From positions 1 to 33,752 of the forward strand of contig JAFVAI010000014.1 in the NCBI GenBank assembly GCA_017480545.1: 33,752 bases of DNA. Reading direction: 5' to 3'. Positions 24,553 through 32,028 of this stretch are shown piece after piece. The notes under the pieces were generated by a model that was given only the letters and a program-made list of their open reading frames with translations, searched no databases and was not told the origin of the DNA. This stretch comes from Schwartzia sp. (in: firmicutes) (GTDB lineage Bacteria; Bacillota; Negativicutes; Selenomonadales; Selenomonadaceae). Numbering within the stretch: position 1 is the first letter of the stretch; every line of letters starts with the position of its first letter. Position numbers and translations under genes: made by a program.

Positions 24553-24712
24553 GGAAACGACGATTAAGTCAAGTCGTGCCCATGCCGAGGGATTTTTTCG
24601 TCAGGCAAGGAAAAGTGCTCGAAGGCGTAGCAGAGCTACGTCGAGAGTACTTTGACGCAGCATGGCGGAAAAAGACCCGGCATGGGCACAGCGGGACTTA
24701 TTCGGCGTTTCC
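24553..24712. mobile_element. MITE-like element, copy D, with TATG target duplication
   Basis: This is a 160-bp member in the opposite orientation to B, C and E. It starts GGAAACGACGATTAAGTC and ends GACTTATTCGGCGTTTCC, with direct TATG at 24549-24552 and 24713-24716. Both terminal arms also share GTGCCCATGCCG, making the terminal inverted repeat about 35 bp. The central hairpin has the GTAGC/GCTAC core of copies B and C but different outer arms (AAGTGCTCGA / TCGAGAGTACTT). The CGCTTAGCG repeat block is absent. Confidence 0.9.
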
Positions 24713-24747
24713 TATGCCGGGATGCAGATCCAGGAAGAATCATGCGC

Positions 24748-24788
24748 AAAAAACTGCCGCAAGAAGATTTTCTTCCTGCGGCAGTCTC
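24748..24788 (-). terminator. Terminator after the DAK2 gene
   Basis: On the minus strand, ACTGCCGCAGGAAGAA and TTCTTGCGGCAGT pair around a short loop and are followed by TTTTTTG. Confidence 0.85.
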
Positions 24789-24798
24789 CCGTCTTTCC

Positions 24799-26064
24799 CT
24801 ATTTATCCATCAATCCCCGTTGCATACGCTCGGCATTTTGCGAAGCGGACAGGCGGCGGTCGAAACTTCTGACGGCGGCTTCCTGCTGGGCCTCGCCGTC
24901 CACCGAAACGATTTCCACGCGGTGCCCAAGAATCCGCTTCACCTGTTGGAGCTCCAGCTTCATGCGCGGGCCGTCCGGCACCAGCACATAGGACTCCGCC
25001 AGATCGCTGTGGGCCGCGTTGACCAACGCGCCCACCGAGGGCACATCCCCTTCATCCCCGCGCGTAATCAACGTCGCCCCGAGCTCCGTGAGCCGCCGCG
25101 TTTGCTCCTCGCGGCGCGACACCGCCAAGAGCGCCACCGGCATCAGCGACGAATGAGCGAGCACCATCGAATGCGGCTCCGCCATATTGTTCAAGTGAAT
25201 ATCGGTCAGCGGGCCGAGCCCCGCCGCGTACTCCAGCACCACCCCGGGGTGCGCCGTATGCAGATGGACGTGCAGGAGCTGCCGTCTGCGCTCCACCACC
25301 ACGAAACTCGCCCGCTCCTGCAAGACGCGCTCCGTCTCCTCCTCGTTCGCCTGCTGGTTGCGAATGCAGAACGTCAAACAGTACGGATGGACCACGTCCC
25401 GCCGGGGATCGGGCAGCCCCGCCGACTGCTCCTTGCTGCCTACGGTAAAATTCAGCACCGGCGAAACGAAATTTCCGTTCAGCCCTTTTTGGCAGCCAAC
25501 CAAAAACGTCAGCATGATTTTCTCGCCCACGTCCAGCCCCGCGTCCGTCGGCCACTCCCCCGCCGCAATGGCCGCCGCGAGGATTTCGGTGATCGGCAGG
25601 TTGGCGCGGACCGCGTGGTAGGCGCTCTTCGCCGCCGCGCGCGCCGCATTGACAAAAGGCCGCTCCGGCTCCTCCGGCAAGACGCGCTGCGCGTACAAGA
25701 TGCCGTACTGGAACGCCTTGCCAAACTCCGAGGACGTGGCGTTGAACTTTCCGCTCAGCCCCTTCGCCAGCCCGCGGAAAATTTGCGACAGCACCACGCC
25801 GGAGTTGCCCCTCGCGCCAAGGATGGCCGCCGATGCCACGCGCCGCGCCAATCCGCCGATGCTGTCGTCCTTCGTCGTCGCGATAGGCATGATTGCCGCG
25901 CCCATCGTCCGCAGGATATTCGTGCCTGGGTGCGCGCCATGCTCCGGACGCAGCCGCCGATCCAGCGCGTTGATTTCCTCATATTCCAACAGGAACTCGC
26001 TGTACGCGCCCGTGACCATGCGTTTGAAATCGCTGCCCGTAATGACCTCTCCGTTTGTGCTCAT
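24799..26064 (-). CDS. DAK2-domain protein (FakA/YloV-like, altered metal site)
   Basis: This 421-aa protein has the two-part layout of FakA/YloV. A DAK2 domain contains GTNILRTMGAAI (about 47-58) and ILGARGNSGVVLSQIFRGL (about 79-97). A middle domain and an LHVHLHTAHPG motif follow, then a C-terminal domain with GDVPSVGALVNAA and SYVLVPDG. In fatty-acid and dihydroxyacetone kinases the first motif reads DGDTGTN, with aspartates binding Mg-ATP. Here it is GAHPGTN, so both aspartates are lost. Kinase activity is doubtful, or the protein uses other ligands. The start at 26064 is chosen because AAGGAG lies nine bases upstream; upstream ATGs are too close to it or lack a site. It is 118 bp downstream of the thioesterase gene and probably a separate unit. 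Confidence 0.75.
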   Translation of the reverse strand: MSTNGEVITGSDFKRMVTGAYSEFLLEYEEINALDRRLRPEHGAHPGTNILRTMGAAIMPIATTKDDSIGGLARRVASAAILGARGNSGVVLSQIFRGLAKGLSGKFNATSSEFGKAFQYGILYAQRVLPEEPERPFVNAARAAAKSAYHAVRANLPITEILAAAIAAGEWPTDAGLDVGEKIMLTFLVGCQKGLNGNFVSPVLNFTVGSKEQSAGLPDPRRDVVHPYCLTFCIRNQQANEEETERVLQERASFVVVERRRQLLHVHLHTAHPGVVLEYAAGLGPLTDIHLNNMAEPHSMVLAHSSLMPVALLAVSRREEQTRRLTELGATLITRGDEGDVPSVGALVNAAHSDLAESYVLVPDGPRMKLELQQVKRILGHRVEIVSVDGEAQQEAAVRSFDRRLSASQNAERMQRGLMDK

Positions 26065-26134
26065 GGCGTTCATCTCCTTCTTTCTGCATTCTATAGATAT
26101 TCGCGACACCCTTCTTATTTTCCTGCAAACGTCG

Positions 26135-26171
26135 CAAAAAACATCCCCGAAGCCAACGTCCGCTTCGGGGA
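26135..26171 (-). terminator. Terminator of the lysR-thioesterase operon
   Basis: On the minus strand, CCCCGAAG and CTTCGGGG pair around a 10-nt loop and are followed by ATGTTTTTTG. Confidence 0.85.
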
Positions 26172-26181
26172 AATCCTGCCA

Positions 26182-26586
26182 TCATCTGCCGAGCTTCTTC
26201 GCCGCCTTCGCGAGGAACGGCTCCGCCTCCACCGCGAAGCGCGCGTGGACGCCGCGCCCGATTTCGCCCGCCTCGTCGTAAGCGCGCACGGCGAACGTCA
26301 CCTTCCGCCCCTCCACCGCCGTGACCTCCGCCTCCGCGCGAAAGCCCATGCCCAGCGGGGTCGCCGACGTATGCTCGACATCGAGCGAAACGCCCACACT
26401 GGTCCAACCCTCCGGCAAACCGTCCTCCAACGCGTCTGCCGCCGCTTTCTCCATCAGCGCCGTCATGGCCGGGGTGCCCAGCACCGGCAGCGAGCCGCTG
26501 CCCAGCGCCCGTGCCGAATGCGCCTCGTCGGCGACACCCCGCGCCTCCCGCCTGAGGCCGACCTGAATTTTCTCCGTCGCGTTCAT
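26182..26586 (-). CDS. Thioesterase family protein (FlK-like hot-dog fold)
   Basis: This 134-aa protein has the pattern of FlK-type acyl-CoA thioesterases: LPVLGTPAMTALMEKAA near residue 33, SVGVSLDVEHTSATPLG at about 63-79, and the closing strands VTFAVRAYDEAGEIGRGVHARFAV. In FlK, Thr, Glu and His are catalytic; here Thr38, Glu46 and His72 sit at matching places. The substrate is unknown and FlK-like genes are common in anaerobes without fluoroacetate metabolism. The start ATG at 26586 overlaps the lysR stop (ATGA). Confidence 0.85.
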   Translation of the reverse strand: MNATEKIQVGLRREARGVADEAHSARALGSGSLPVLGTPAMTALMEKAAADALEDGLPEGWTSVGVSLDVEHTSATPLGMGFRAEAEVTAVEGRKVTFAVRAYDEAGEIGRGVHARFAVEAEPFLAKAAKKLGR

Positions 26587-27494
26587 TTCTTGCGCCCCTT
26601 CTCCGTAATCTTGTCCCGGTACATCTCTTTCAGCAGCTCGATAAAATGCGACGCGCCCGCCGAAAGCGTCCGGTTTTTCAGCCAAGACACCACCGTATGC
26701 GTCAGGATCTCCGGCTCCGTCAGCCGCTTCACCGTCAGCGCCCCGTCGTCGCCCATCAGGCTCTTCGCCGACGACGGCAAGAGCGCCATGCCCAGCCCCG
26801 CGCGCACACTCAAAACATCCAACACCACGCTGTCGCTGACCGAAATCAGCGTCGGCGCGAAGCCCGCCTGCTTGCAATACCCTTCAAGCGTCGCCTGCCA
26901 ACGGAGCGGCACGATAATCGGCTGGCCCTTCAAATCCTTCACCCGCACCGAATCCCCGTCGCCCAGCGTCTCGCCGGCCTCGCGGCTCATCATCAGCACC
27001 AACGGCTCGTTCGCCAGTACCACCGAATCGTACAGATTCGTATCCACCTGCGAGCGCGTAATCCCGATCTCGATAGCGTGGCTGTCCAGCATTTCCAAGA
27101 CACGGGTGCCCTCGCCTTCCCAGATTTCAAAGGTCACCATCGGCCAGCGGCGATGAAACTCGCTCATCAAACGGGGCATCACCAGCGCCCCCGACGACGT
27201 AATCGTCCCGATGCGGATGGCTCCGGCAACCCCGGTGCCGATCTCCGTAATCTCGCGCACCGTGCCGTCCACCATGCCAAGGATCCGCTCCACCCTCGCG
27301 TACAGCAGGCGCCCCGCCTCCGTCAGCCGGATCCGGCGGCTGCCGCGCTCAAACAGCCGGACGCCCAAAGCCCCCTCCAGCCGCTTCATCTGCCGCGAAA
27401 GCGCGGGCTGCGCGATATCCAGCCGAATCGCCGCATGGCTGATATTCCCTTCCTCCACCACCGTGTAAAACGCCTGCATATCCTTGATTTCCAT
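26583..27494 (-). CDS. LysR-family transcriptional regulator
   Basis: This 303-aa protein has the N-terminal winged helix-turn-helix typical of LysR (MQAFYTVVEEGNISHAAIRL, then QPALSRQMKRLEGALG), a linker helix, and a periplasmic-binding-like effector domain. It overlaps and is co-transcribed with the thioesterase downstream. The 5' leader contains a CATAG-AAC-CTATG palindrome and a TTCTAT-N11-ATAGAA repeat just downstream of its own -10 box, suggesting autorepression. The effector is unknown. Confidence 0.95.
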   Translation of the reverse strand: MEIKDMQAFYTVVEEGNISHAAIRLDIAQPALSRQMKRLEGALGVRLFERGSRRIRLTEAGRLLYARVERILGMVDGTVREITEIGTGVAGAIRIGTITSSGALVMPRLMSEFHRRWPMVTFEIWEGEGTRVLEMLDSHAIEIGITRSQVDTNLYDSVVLANEPLVLMMSREAGETLGDGDSVRVKDLKGQPIIVPLRWQATLEGYCKQAGFAPTLISVSDSVVLDVLSVRAGLGMALLPSSAKSLMGDDGALTVKRLTEPEILTHTVVSWLKNRTLSAGASHFIELLKEMYRDKITEKGRKK

Positions 27495-27515
27495 GCCCAG
27501 CCCCGCTTCACTGTT

Positions 27516-27583
27516 TTCTATACCAAATTAACATAGAACCTATGCTGACTTTATTATTATACTTCTTTTCCGGCAAAAAGCAA
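27516..27583 (-). promoter_or_regulatory. lysR promoter and LysR-type operator
   Basis: On the minus strand, TTGCTT (27578-27583), a 16-bp spacer and TATAAT (27556-27561) form the promoter. Downstream, CATAGGTTCTATG (27532-27544) and the inverted pair TTCTAT / ATAGAA separated by 11 bp match the T-N11-A form of LysR sites. Operator placement after the -10 box fits repression. Confidence 0.65.
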
Positions 27584-27598
27584 GGGAAGGGATACATG

Positions 27599-27630
27599 GA
27601 AAAAGCGGCTTTTCAACAAAGCCGCTTCCT
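27599..27630 (-). terminator. Terminator of the MBOAT-SGNH operon
   Basis: On the minus strand, AAGCGGCTTT and AAAGCCGCTT pair around a short loop and are followed by TTT. Confidence 0.85.
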
Positions 27631-27634
27631 TGTG

Positions 27635-28600
27635 TTATCGAATCATATATCCTTTAGGAAATACAACCTCATCCATCAAAATATCGACAAAAGCTCTCGC
27701 GCCTTCTTTATTCAGGTGATCGGAATTCATGAACCAATCGTAATTATGGATAAATCTTGCATCAAACGCAAAATCGTAATATTCCACTCCTGTATTTCTG
27801 ACAATTTCATCCATTGTTGCATGAAAATCATCAAAAAACGTCTCGTCGCTTTGCACCTCCGAAAGATATTCCTCCAAATATGGCACTGTAATCAAAACAG
27901 GGATTGCCCCTCTTTCACGACATATTCCAATAACATTATACAACGCCTCGATTTCCTCTTTATTCATGATTCTGTTACCTTGATCATCAAATTTGTCTGT
28001 CACCAAATGCCGTATACATGCCTTTTCAGCATCTTTCACCACATCGACCTCTGTTGCCTTCTTGCGCCATGTCCAGTCATGAGAATTTGAACTTTTCCCG
28101 ACAAGCGTTTTTACTACATCCATAGGATTCACCAACAGCGCGGGCACATAATTCATGCCCAGATCCATCCATATGTCATATTCCTTGATTGCTTCTCTCG
28201 GAAGGATTCTATAATACCGCTTGTTCTTGGCAAAAAAATCCTTGCCTTCAACCTCACTTTTCCCAAATAACGAAAAATAAGAAACAGGGATAAACACAAT
28301 CGTCCCTTTGCCGATATGTTCCTGATAATGCTTTAACAATCTGAAATCATACGACAGCGTTTGCGACGATAATCCAAAATTGAAGCATGAATACTTGTCC
28401 TCGAAATCCGCATAATTAAATCCATATAGCCCGTGGCTGGCGCCAAAATTGCATATCTGGATATGTTCGGGTATAGACGCAAATTTTTTCGCGTCATCTT
28501 TATCGCTGATATCCATTTTCATATATGCAACATTGATAACCCCAACAACAGCCGATACCAACAATACAAACAAAACCAGTTTTGAGATAAATTTTTTCAT
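27635..28600 (-). CDS. SGNH-fold envelope protein, MBOAT partner
   Basis: This 321-aa protein has one N-terminal membrane anchor (LVLFVLLVSAVVGVINVAY) and an extracytoplasmic SGNH-type domain. The nucleophile is probably Ser55 in CNFGASHG; the Asp-His pair is Asp294/His295 in NSDHLNKEGA. This is the DltD/AlgJ/PatB type of arrangement, in which the MBOAT membrane protein passes an acyl group to the SGNH partner for transfer to a glycan. It starts 6 bp downstream of the MBOAT gene stop. Both genes are AT-richer than the rest of the window. The acceptor polymer cannot be deduced. Confidence 0.8.
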   Translation of the reverse strand: MKKFISKLVLFVLLVSAVVGVINVAYMKMDISDKDDAKKFASIPEHIQICNFGASHGLYGFNYADFEDKYSCFNFGLSSQTLSYDFRLLKHYQEHIGKGTIVFIPVSYFSLFGKSEVEGKDFFAKNKRYYRILPREAIKEYDIWMDLGMNYVPALLVNPMDVVKTLVGKSSNSHDWTWRKKATEVDVVKDAEKACIRHLVTDKFDDQGNRIMNKEEIEALYNVIGICRERGAIPVLITVPYLEEYLSEVQSDETFFDDFHATMDEIVRNTGVEYYDFAFDARFIHNYDWFMNSDHLNKEGARAFVDILMDEVVFPKGYMIR

Positions 28601-28606
28601 AGCATT

Positions 28607-30037
28607 TCAGAACTGAAAATACACAAATTCAGTTGCAACTCCTTTCTGTGAGCAGAACAGAACAAGCAACGCCAAGCAAATATACAGCCCCCAGCGAACA
28701 ACTATTCCTCGTTTTCCCATCATGCCTATCATATCTTGCTTCAATGAATGATAGTCAACAACGAACAACAGCGCCCAAAAACAAGCTTCTACTGCAAATT
28801 TTGCCCTGCCTATCCCAATGGATGAAAAACCTTTATGCAAATATTCCACAGGGTTTCCGATTCCAGTCAACGCGTGCGTAATCACATACCATGCGTCCGC
28901 CACGGAATGAGAGACAAAAAAGAGCCACGCAAAGGCACAAAACACAAATACGCAAACCGTCCTGAGAATCCGCAAAACGCCTCTGCTTTCCTTTTTGCCG
29001 AATAGCAGATCTTCCAAAATCAAACCAAAACCATGCACACCGCCCCAAAGCACAAACGTCCAATTCGCTCCATGCCAAAGGCCGCTGGCCAGAAAGGTCA
29101 ATAGCAAATTGGCGTAATGACGGCATCTGCCGACGCGATTTCCTCCCAACGGAATATAGACATAATCCCGGAACCACGACGACAAAGAAACATGCCATCG
29201 TCCCCAAAATTCTTTAAGACTTTGCGAAATATACGGACTTTTGAAATTCGTCATCAAATCTACGCCAAACAACTTGGCTGTCCCAATCGCGATATCCGAG
29301 TACCCGGAAAAATCGCCATAAATTTGCAACGTAAAAAACAATGTGGCGAGCACCAGCGCAAAACCTTCATAGGATTGCGGCGCGTCATACACTTTGCCGA
29401 CATGTTGCGACAAGCCGTCGGCAATCACCAGCTTCTTGAAATAGCCCCATGCCATGAGTTTTAGCCCATACGTCGCGGAATCATAATCAAAATGATGCTC
29501 GGCCTTGATTTGCGGCAAAAGGTTCTTTGTCCGTTCAATCGGCCCTGCGACAAGCTGCGGAAAAAACGAGATAAATGCCGCGTATTTTCCAAAGTGCCGC
29601 TCGGCGGGAATCTCTCCCCTGTATACGTCAACGACATAGCCGATAGTTTGAAACGTATAAAAGGAAATACCAACCGGAAGCACAAAATTGATTGCAATCG
29701 GATCCAGCGGCACAGAAAAGAGGCCCAGTATATCCGCCACCGACGCGCTGAAAAAATTGAAATACTTGAAAAAGAACAGCACTCCCAAACATACAATCGA
29801 CGCAAATGCCAATATCCATTTTTTCTTGTCGGTTACGGACTTTTCCAGTATCCTTCCGGCCAGATAGGAAACCAATGTGGTGAACAAAATCAATACAACA
29901 TATTTCGCGTTCCAACTCATATAAAAGTAATAGCTGGAAACCAAAATCAACGCCCAACGCCAGCGATGCGGCAAAGCCCAGTACAGAATAAATACAACAG
30001 GCAAAAAAATCGCATACGCAAAAGAATTAAACAACAT
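28607..30037 (-). CDS. MBOAT family O-acyltransferase (AlgI-like)
   Basis: This 476-aa polytopic membrane protein carries the AlgI/DltB hallmarks: ISFYTFQTIGYVVDVYRG, FFPQLVAGPIER, FFTLQIYGDFSGYSDIAIG, EFWGRWHVSLSSWFRDYVYIPLGG, and the catalytic His322 in GLWHGANW. It transfers acyl (often acetyl) groups across the inner membrane for O-acylation of an extracellular polysaccharide. The start at 30037 (MLFNSFAYAIFLP) follows GGGGTG and fits the family N terminus; the longer frame to 30088 is leader. It forms an operon with the SGNH gene behind it. Confidence 0.93.
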   Translation of the reverse strand: MLFNSFAYAIFLPVVFILYWALPHRWRWALILVSSYYFYMSWNAKYVVLILFTTLVSYLAGRILEKSVTDKKKWILAFASIVCLGVLFFFKYFNFFSASVADILGLFSVPLDPIAINFVLPVGISFYTFQTIGYVVDVYRGEIPAERHFGKYAAFISFFPQLVAGPIERTKNLLPQIKAEHHFDYDSATYGLKLMAWGYFKKLVIADGLSQHVGKVYDAPQSYEGFALVLATLFFTLQIYGDFSGYSDIAIGTAKLFGVDLMTNFKSPYISQSLKEFWGRWHVSLSSWFRDYVYIPLGGNRVGRCRHYANLLLTFLASGLWHGANWTFVLWGGVHGFGLILEDLLFGKKESRGVLRILRTVCVFVFCAFAWLFFVSHSVADAWYVITHALTGIGNPVEYLHKGFSSIGIGRAKFAVEACFWALLFVVDYHSLKQDMIGMMGKRGIVVRWGLYICLALLVLFCSQKGVATEFVYFQF

Positions 30038-30111
30038 GGCTTGCACCCCAAAACCTGTATTCGCAAGCCGAAAAGCGAAACAATCCAAGCTTGCTGTGGA
30101 TAACTCCGCTT

Positions 30112-30139
30112 ATTATACCTCTTTTGTCCCCCCCCGCAA
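30112..30139 (-). promoter_or_regulatory. Promoter of the MBOAT-SGNH operon
   Basis: On the minus strand, TTGCGG (30134-30139), a 16-bp spacer containing a G tract, and TATAAT (30112-30117) precede the start at 30037. The run of eight G inside the -35/spacer is a possible slippage site that would alter promoter spacing. Confidence 0.65.
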
Positions 30140-30195
30140 GACATACGTGCGCCACGATGCGGCGCGCGTATATCTTGCTCCCGAAATTGGCGCAA

Positions 30196-30232
30196 AAAAA
30201 GAACGGCTCGTAACAAAACCGTTCTTTCATTT
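30196..30232 (-). terminator. Strong minus-strand terminator
   Basis: AAAGAACGG and CCGTTCTTT pair around a 12-nt loop, followed on the minus strand by TTTTTTTG. It is the second of two terminators between the YvyF-like gene and the MBOAT promoter. Confidence 0.85.
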
Positions 30233-30286
30233 GCTTCGGATGAGTGCCACACACGGGAAACGATACCCACGACACCCCATACACAA

Positions 30287-30448
30287 AAAATCCCCCGCGT
30301 GACGCGCCGGAAGCACGCTCCGCGGGGAATTTCTTGCGGACTGCCATCCGCTTTGGAGTGAGTTTCCTTCGGCGCTTCCTTGCGCCTCGGAGTTATGGGT
30401 CGCAATCCTTGCGAATTGCATGGCAGGCGTCATCCATTCTTGCAGACG
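30287..30448 (-). ncRNA. Structured 3' UTR with GGA-loop hairpins and terminator (candidate sRNA)
   Basis: Read on the minus strand after the YvyF-like stop codon, successive hairpins appear: GCGTC...GACGC with GGA in the loop, CGCAA-GGA-TTGCG, GGCGC-AAGGAA-GCGCC, and GCGGA...TCCGC. They end in CCCCGCG...CGCGGGG followed by TTTTTT. Several hairpins displaying GGA, then a terminator, is the design of CsrA-titrating RNAs, but no separate promoter was found and only two or three loops are convincing. This is a candidate only. Confidence 0.35.
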
Positions 30449-30850
30449 CTAAACATCATCATTGCGCCGTCCTCGGCCCCTTTGGCTCGCGGCCCTGTGC
30501 CGGACGCGCCGGGCGCTGTCTTCCAGTTCCTCGGCCATTTTCGCGCTGCACGGGCGGCAATAGCGCCCGGAGAGAATCATCTCGCCGCAAGCGGCGCAAG
30601 GGTACTCGACGTGGACTTCGATCCCGTCCAACCGCCCGGGCTGGAGCATATAAATGACCAACGACTTCTTCACCCCAAGGGCTCCGCAAATCTCATCGAC
30701 GCTGGACTTGGGGTGCTCGCGCAGAAAAGAAACGATTTCCGCCTTTTGTTCTTCCCGTTGCTTCATGCAGGCCGGGCAACAGGCGCCGCCGTTTTCCAGA
30801 AAAACCTTGCCGCATTCCGGGCAGTTCTTGAGTTTGGGCATCCGTGTCAT
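30449..30850 (-). CDS. YvyF-like flagellar operon protein (TIGR03826 type)
   Basis: This 133-aa protein has an N-terminal zinc-ribbon KLKNCPECGKVF with a second pair CCPAC, then a helix-turn-helix-like region IVSFLREHPKSSVDEICGALGV and MLQPGRLDG. A second knuckle (CAACG and CRPC) follows, with a basic tail. This matches the Firmicute flagellar-operon protein family that includes B. subtilis YvyF; its exact role is unclear. The start ATG at 30850 follows AAAGGAT; ATG at 30841 and the frame to 30913 are alternatives. It stands alone here, without other flagellar genes. Confidence 0.75.
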   Translation of the reverse strand: MTRMPKLKNCPECGKVFLENGGACCPACMKQREEQKAEIVSFLREHPKSSVDEICGALGVKKSLVIYMLQPGRLDGIEVHVEYPCAACGEMILSGRYCRPCSAKMAEELEDSARRVRHRAASQRGRGRRNDDV

Positions 30851-31029
30851 ATCTCGCACATCCTTTGCGTCTTGTTTCTGCGGACACGAAAGGAGGAACA
30901 GCACAGAGCGCACCCTCCCTTGCAGGTTTTGATATTAGATTCGCTTACGCGCCGATAAGGAGTACCCCCCGAAAACATTTGTTCGCATTTTGACCGCTCC
31001 TTGCTTGTCCTTCCCATCCGTCGGGCTGC

Positions 31030-31101
31030 CTATTCCTTGATGAATTCGTCCAAAATACATCTGGGCTCCCATTGGCCGAACTTCCAAAACGTATTCTTCA
31101 C
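31030..31101 (-). CDS. Possible 23-aa peptide
   Basis: A GTG start at 31101, preceded by AGAAGGAC, opens a frame MKNTFWKFGQWEPRCILDEF ending in IKE and TAG. Upstream lies the AT-rich ACGATATATATTGTAG. It could be a leader peptide, a remnant of a larger gene, or chance. The remaining gap 30851-31172 holds nothing else I can support. Confidence 0.25.
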   Translation of the reverse strand: MKNTFWKFGQWEPRCILDEFIKE

Positions 31102-31172
31102 AGGCTTTTATGTCCTTCTACAATATATATCGTAATTTTTCAAAAAAACTTAATACCCTTTTCGAAAAATTT

Positions 31173-32027
31173 TTACAGAATCCCCAATGCCCGCATATAG
31201 ACGGGCAGATTTTCCTCAAAGTTCACGCCGTAGCGGATATCGGTGCCGGCTTTTGCCGTTGCCTGGATGGCCGCCACGGTGAAGTCCACCGCCGCGCGCA
31301 CCGCTTCCGACAAAGGAAGGCCGCGCACCAGCGCGCCCACCAACGCGCTGCCGAAGACGTCGCCCGTGCCGTGATAGAGGCCGGGCACGTTCTCGCCGAA
31401 TATGTAGGCGATTTCCCCGGTGGCCCCGTCATAGGTCGCCGCGCCGAGCTGCCTGTCGTCGAAGTAGACGCCGGTCAGCACGATTTTTTCCGTCCGCGTC
31501 GCCTTCGCCAACCGCGAAAGCAGATCTTCAATATATTCTTTCGTATACGGGCCGGGCCGATATTCCTCGCCAAGAAGCAGGGCCGCTTCCGTCAGGTTCG
31601 GCTTGATCAAGTCGGCGTGGGCGCAAAGCTCCCGCATGGCGGGCGGGAAGGTCATATCGAAGGCCGCGTAGAGCTTGCCGTTGTCGCCCATGACCGGATC
31701 CACGGCAATCAGCGTGTCCGCGTCGGCCAAGAGGGAAAAGACTTCGCGCATCATGTCCATCTGCGCGAAAGAGCCGAGATAGCCCATATAAATCGCGTCG
31801 AATCTCTCGCCGAGACCGGTCCAGTGCCGCGCCATCGGCAGCATGTCGTCGGTCAGGTCGCGGCAGGTGTAGCCGGTGAAACCGCCCGTATGGGTGGACA
31901 GCACCGCCGTGGGCAGCACCGAGCACTCGACCCCCGCCGCCGAAATGATGGGCAGCGCCACCGTCAGCGAACAGCGGCCGACGCCCGAAATGTCATGCAC
32001 CGCCAAAACCCGTTTTTGCCGCTTCAC
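31173..32027 (-). CDS. pdxY: Pyridoxamine/pyridoxal kinase
   Basis: This 284-aa ribokinase-fold enzyme phosphorylates pyridoxal or pyridoxamine in B6 salvage. It begins VLAVHDISGVGRCSLTVALP, the family N terminus, with DPVMGDNGKLYAAF and LIKPNLTEAALL mid-way, and the catalytic anion-hole motif GTGDVFGSALVGAL near residue 223. The start follows the stop of the mannose gene by one base, so the two genes are co-transcribed although their pathways differ. Confidence 0.92.
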   Translation of the reverse strand: MKRQKRVLAVHDISGVGRCSLTVALPIISAAGVECSVLPTAVLSTHTGGFTGYTCRDLTDDMLPMARHWTGLGERFDAIYMGYLGSFAQMDMMREVFSLLADADTLIAVDPVMGDNGKLYAAFDMTFPPAMRELCAHADLIKPNLTEAALLLGEEYRPGPYTKEYIEDLLSRLAKATRTEKIVLTGVYFDDRQLGAATYDGATGEIAYIFGENVPGLYHGTGDVFGSALVGALVRGLPLSEAVRAAVDFTVAAIQATAKAGTDIRYGVNFEENLPVYMRALGIL

Positions 32028-32028
32028 G

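Noticed and set aside
24652-27156. 834-codon open frame on the plus strand across the DAK2, thioesterase and lysR genes
   Set aside because: It spans three recognisable minus-strand genes, begins in mobile element D and has low-complexity Arg/His composition; it is a shadow of GC-rich coding.
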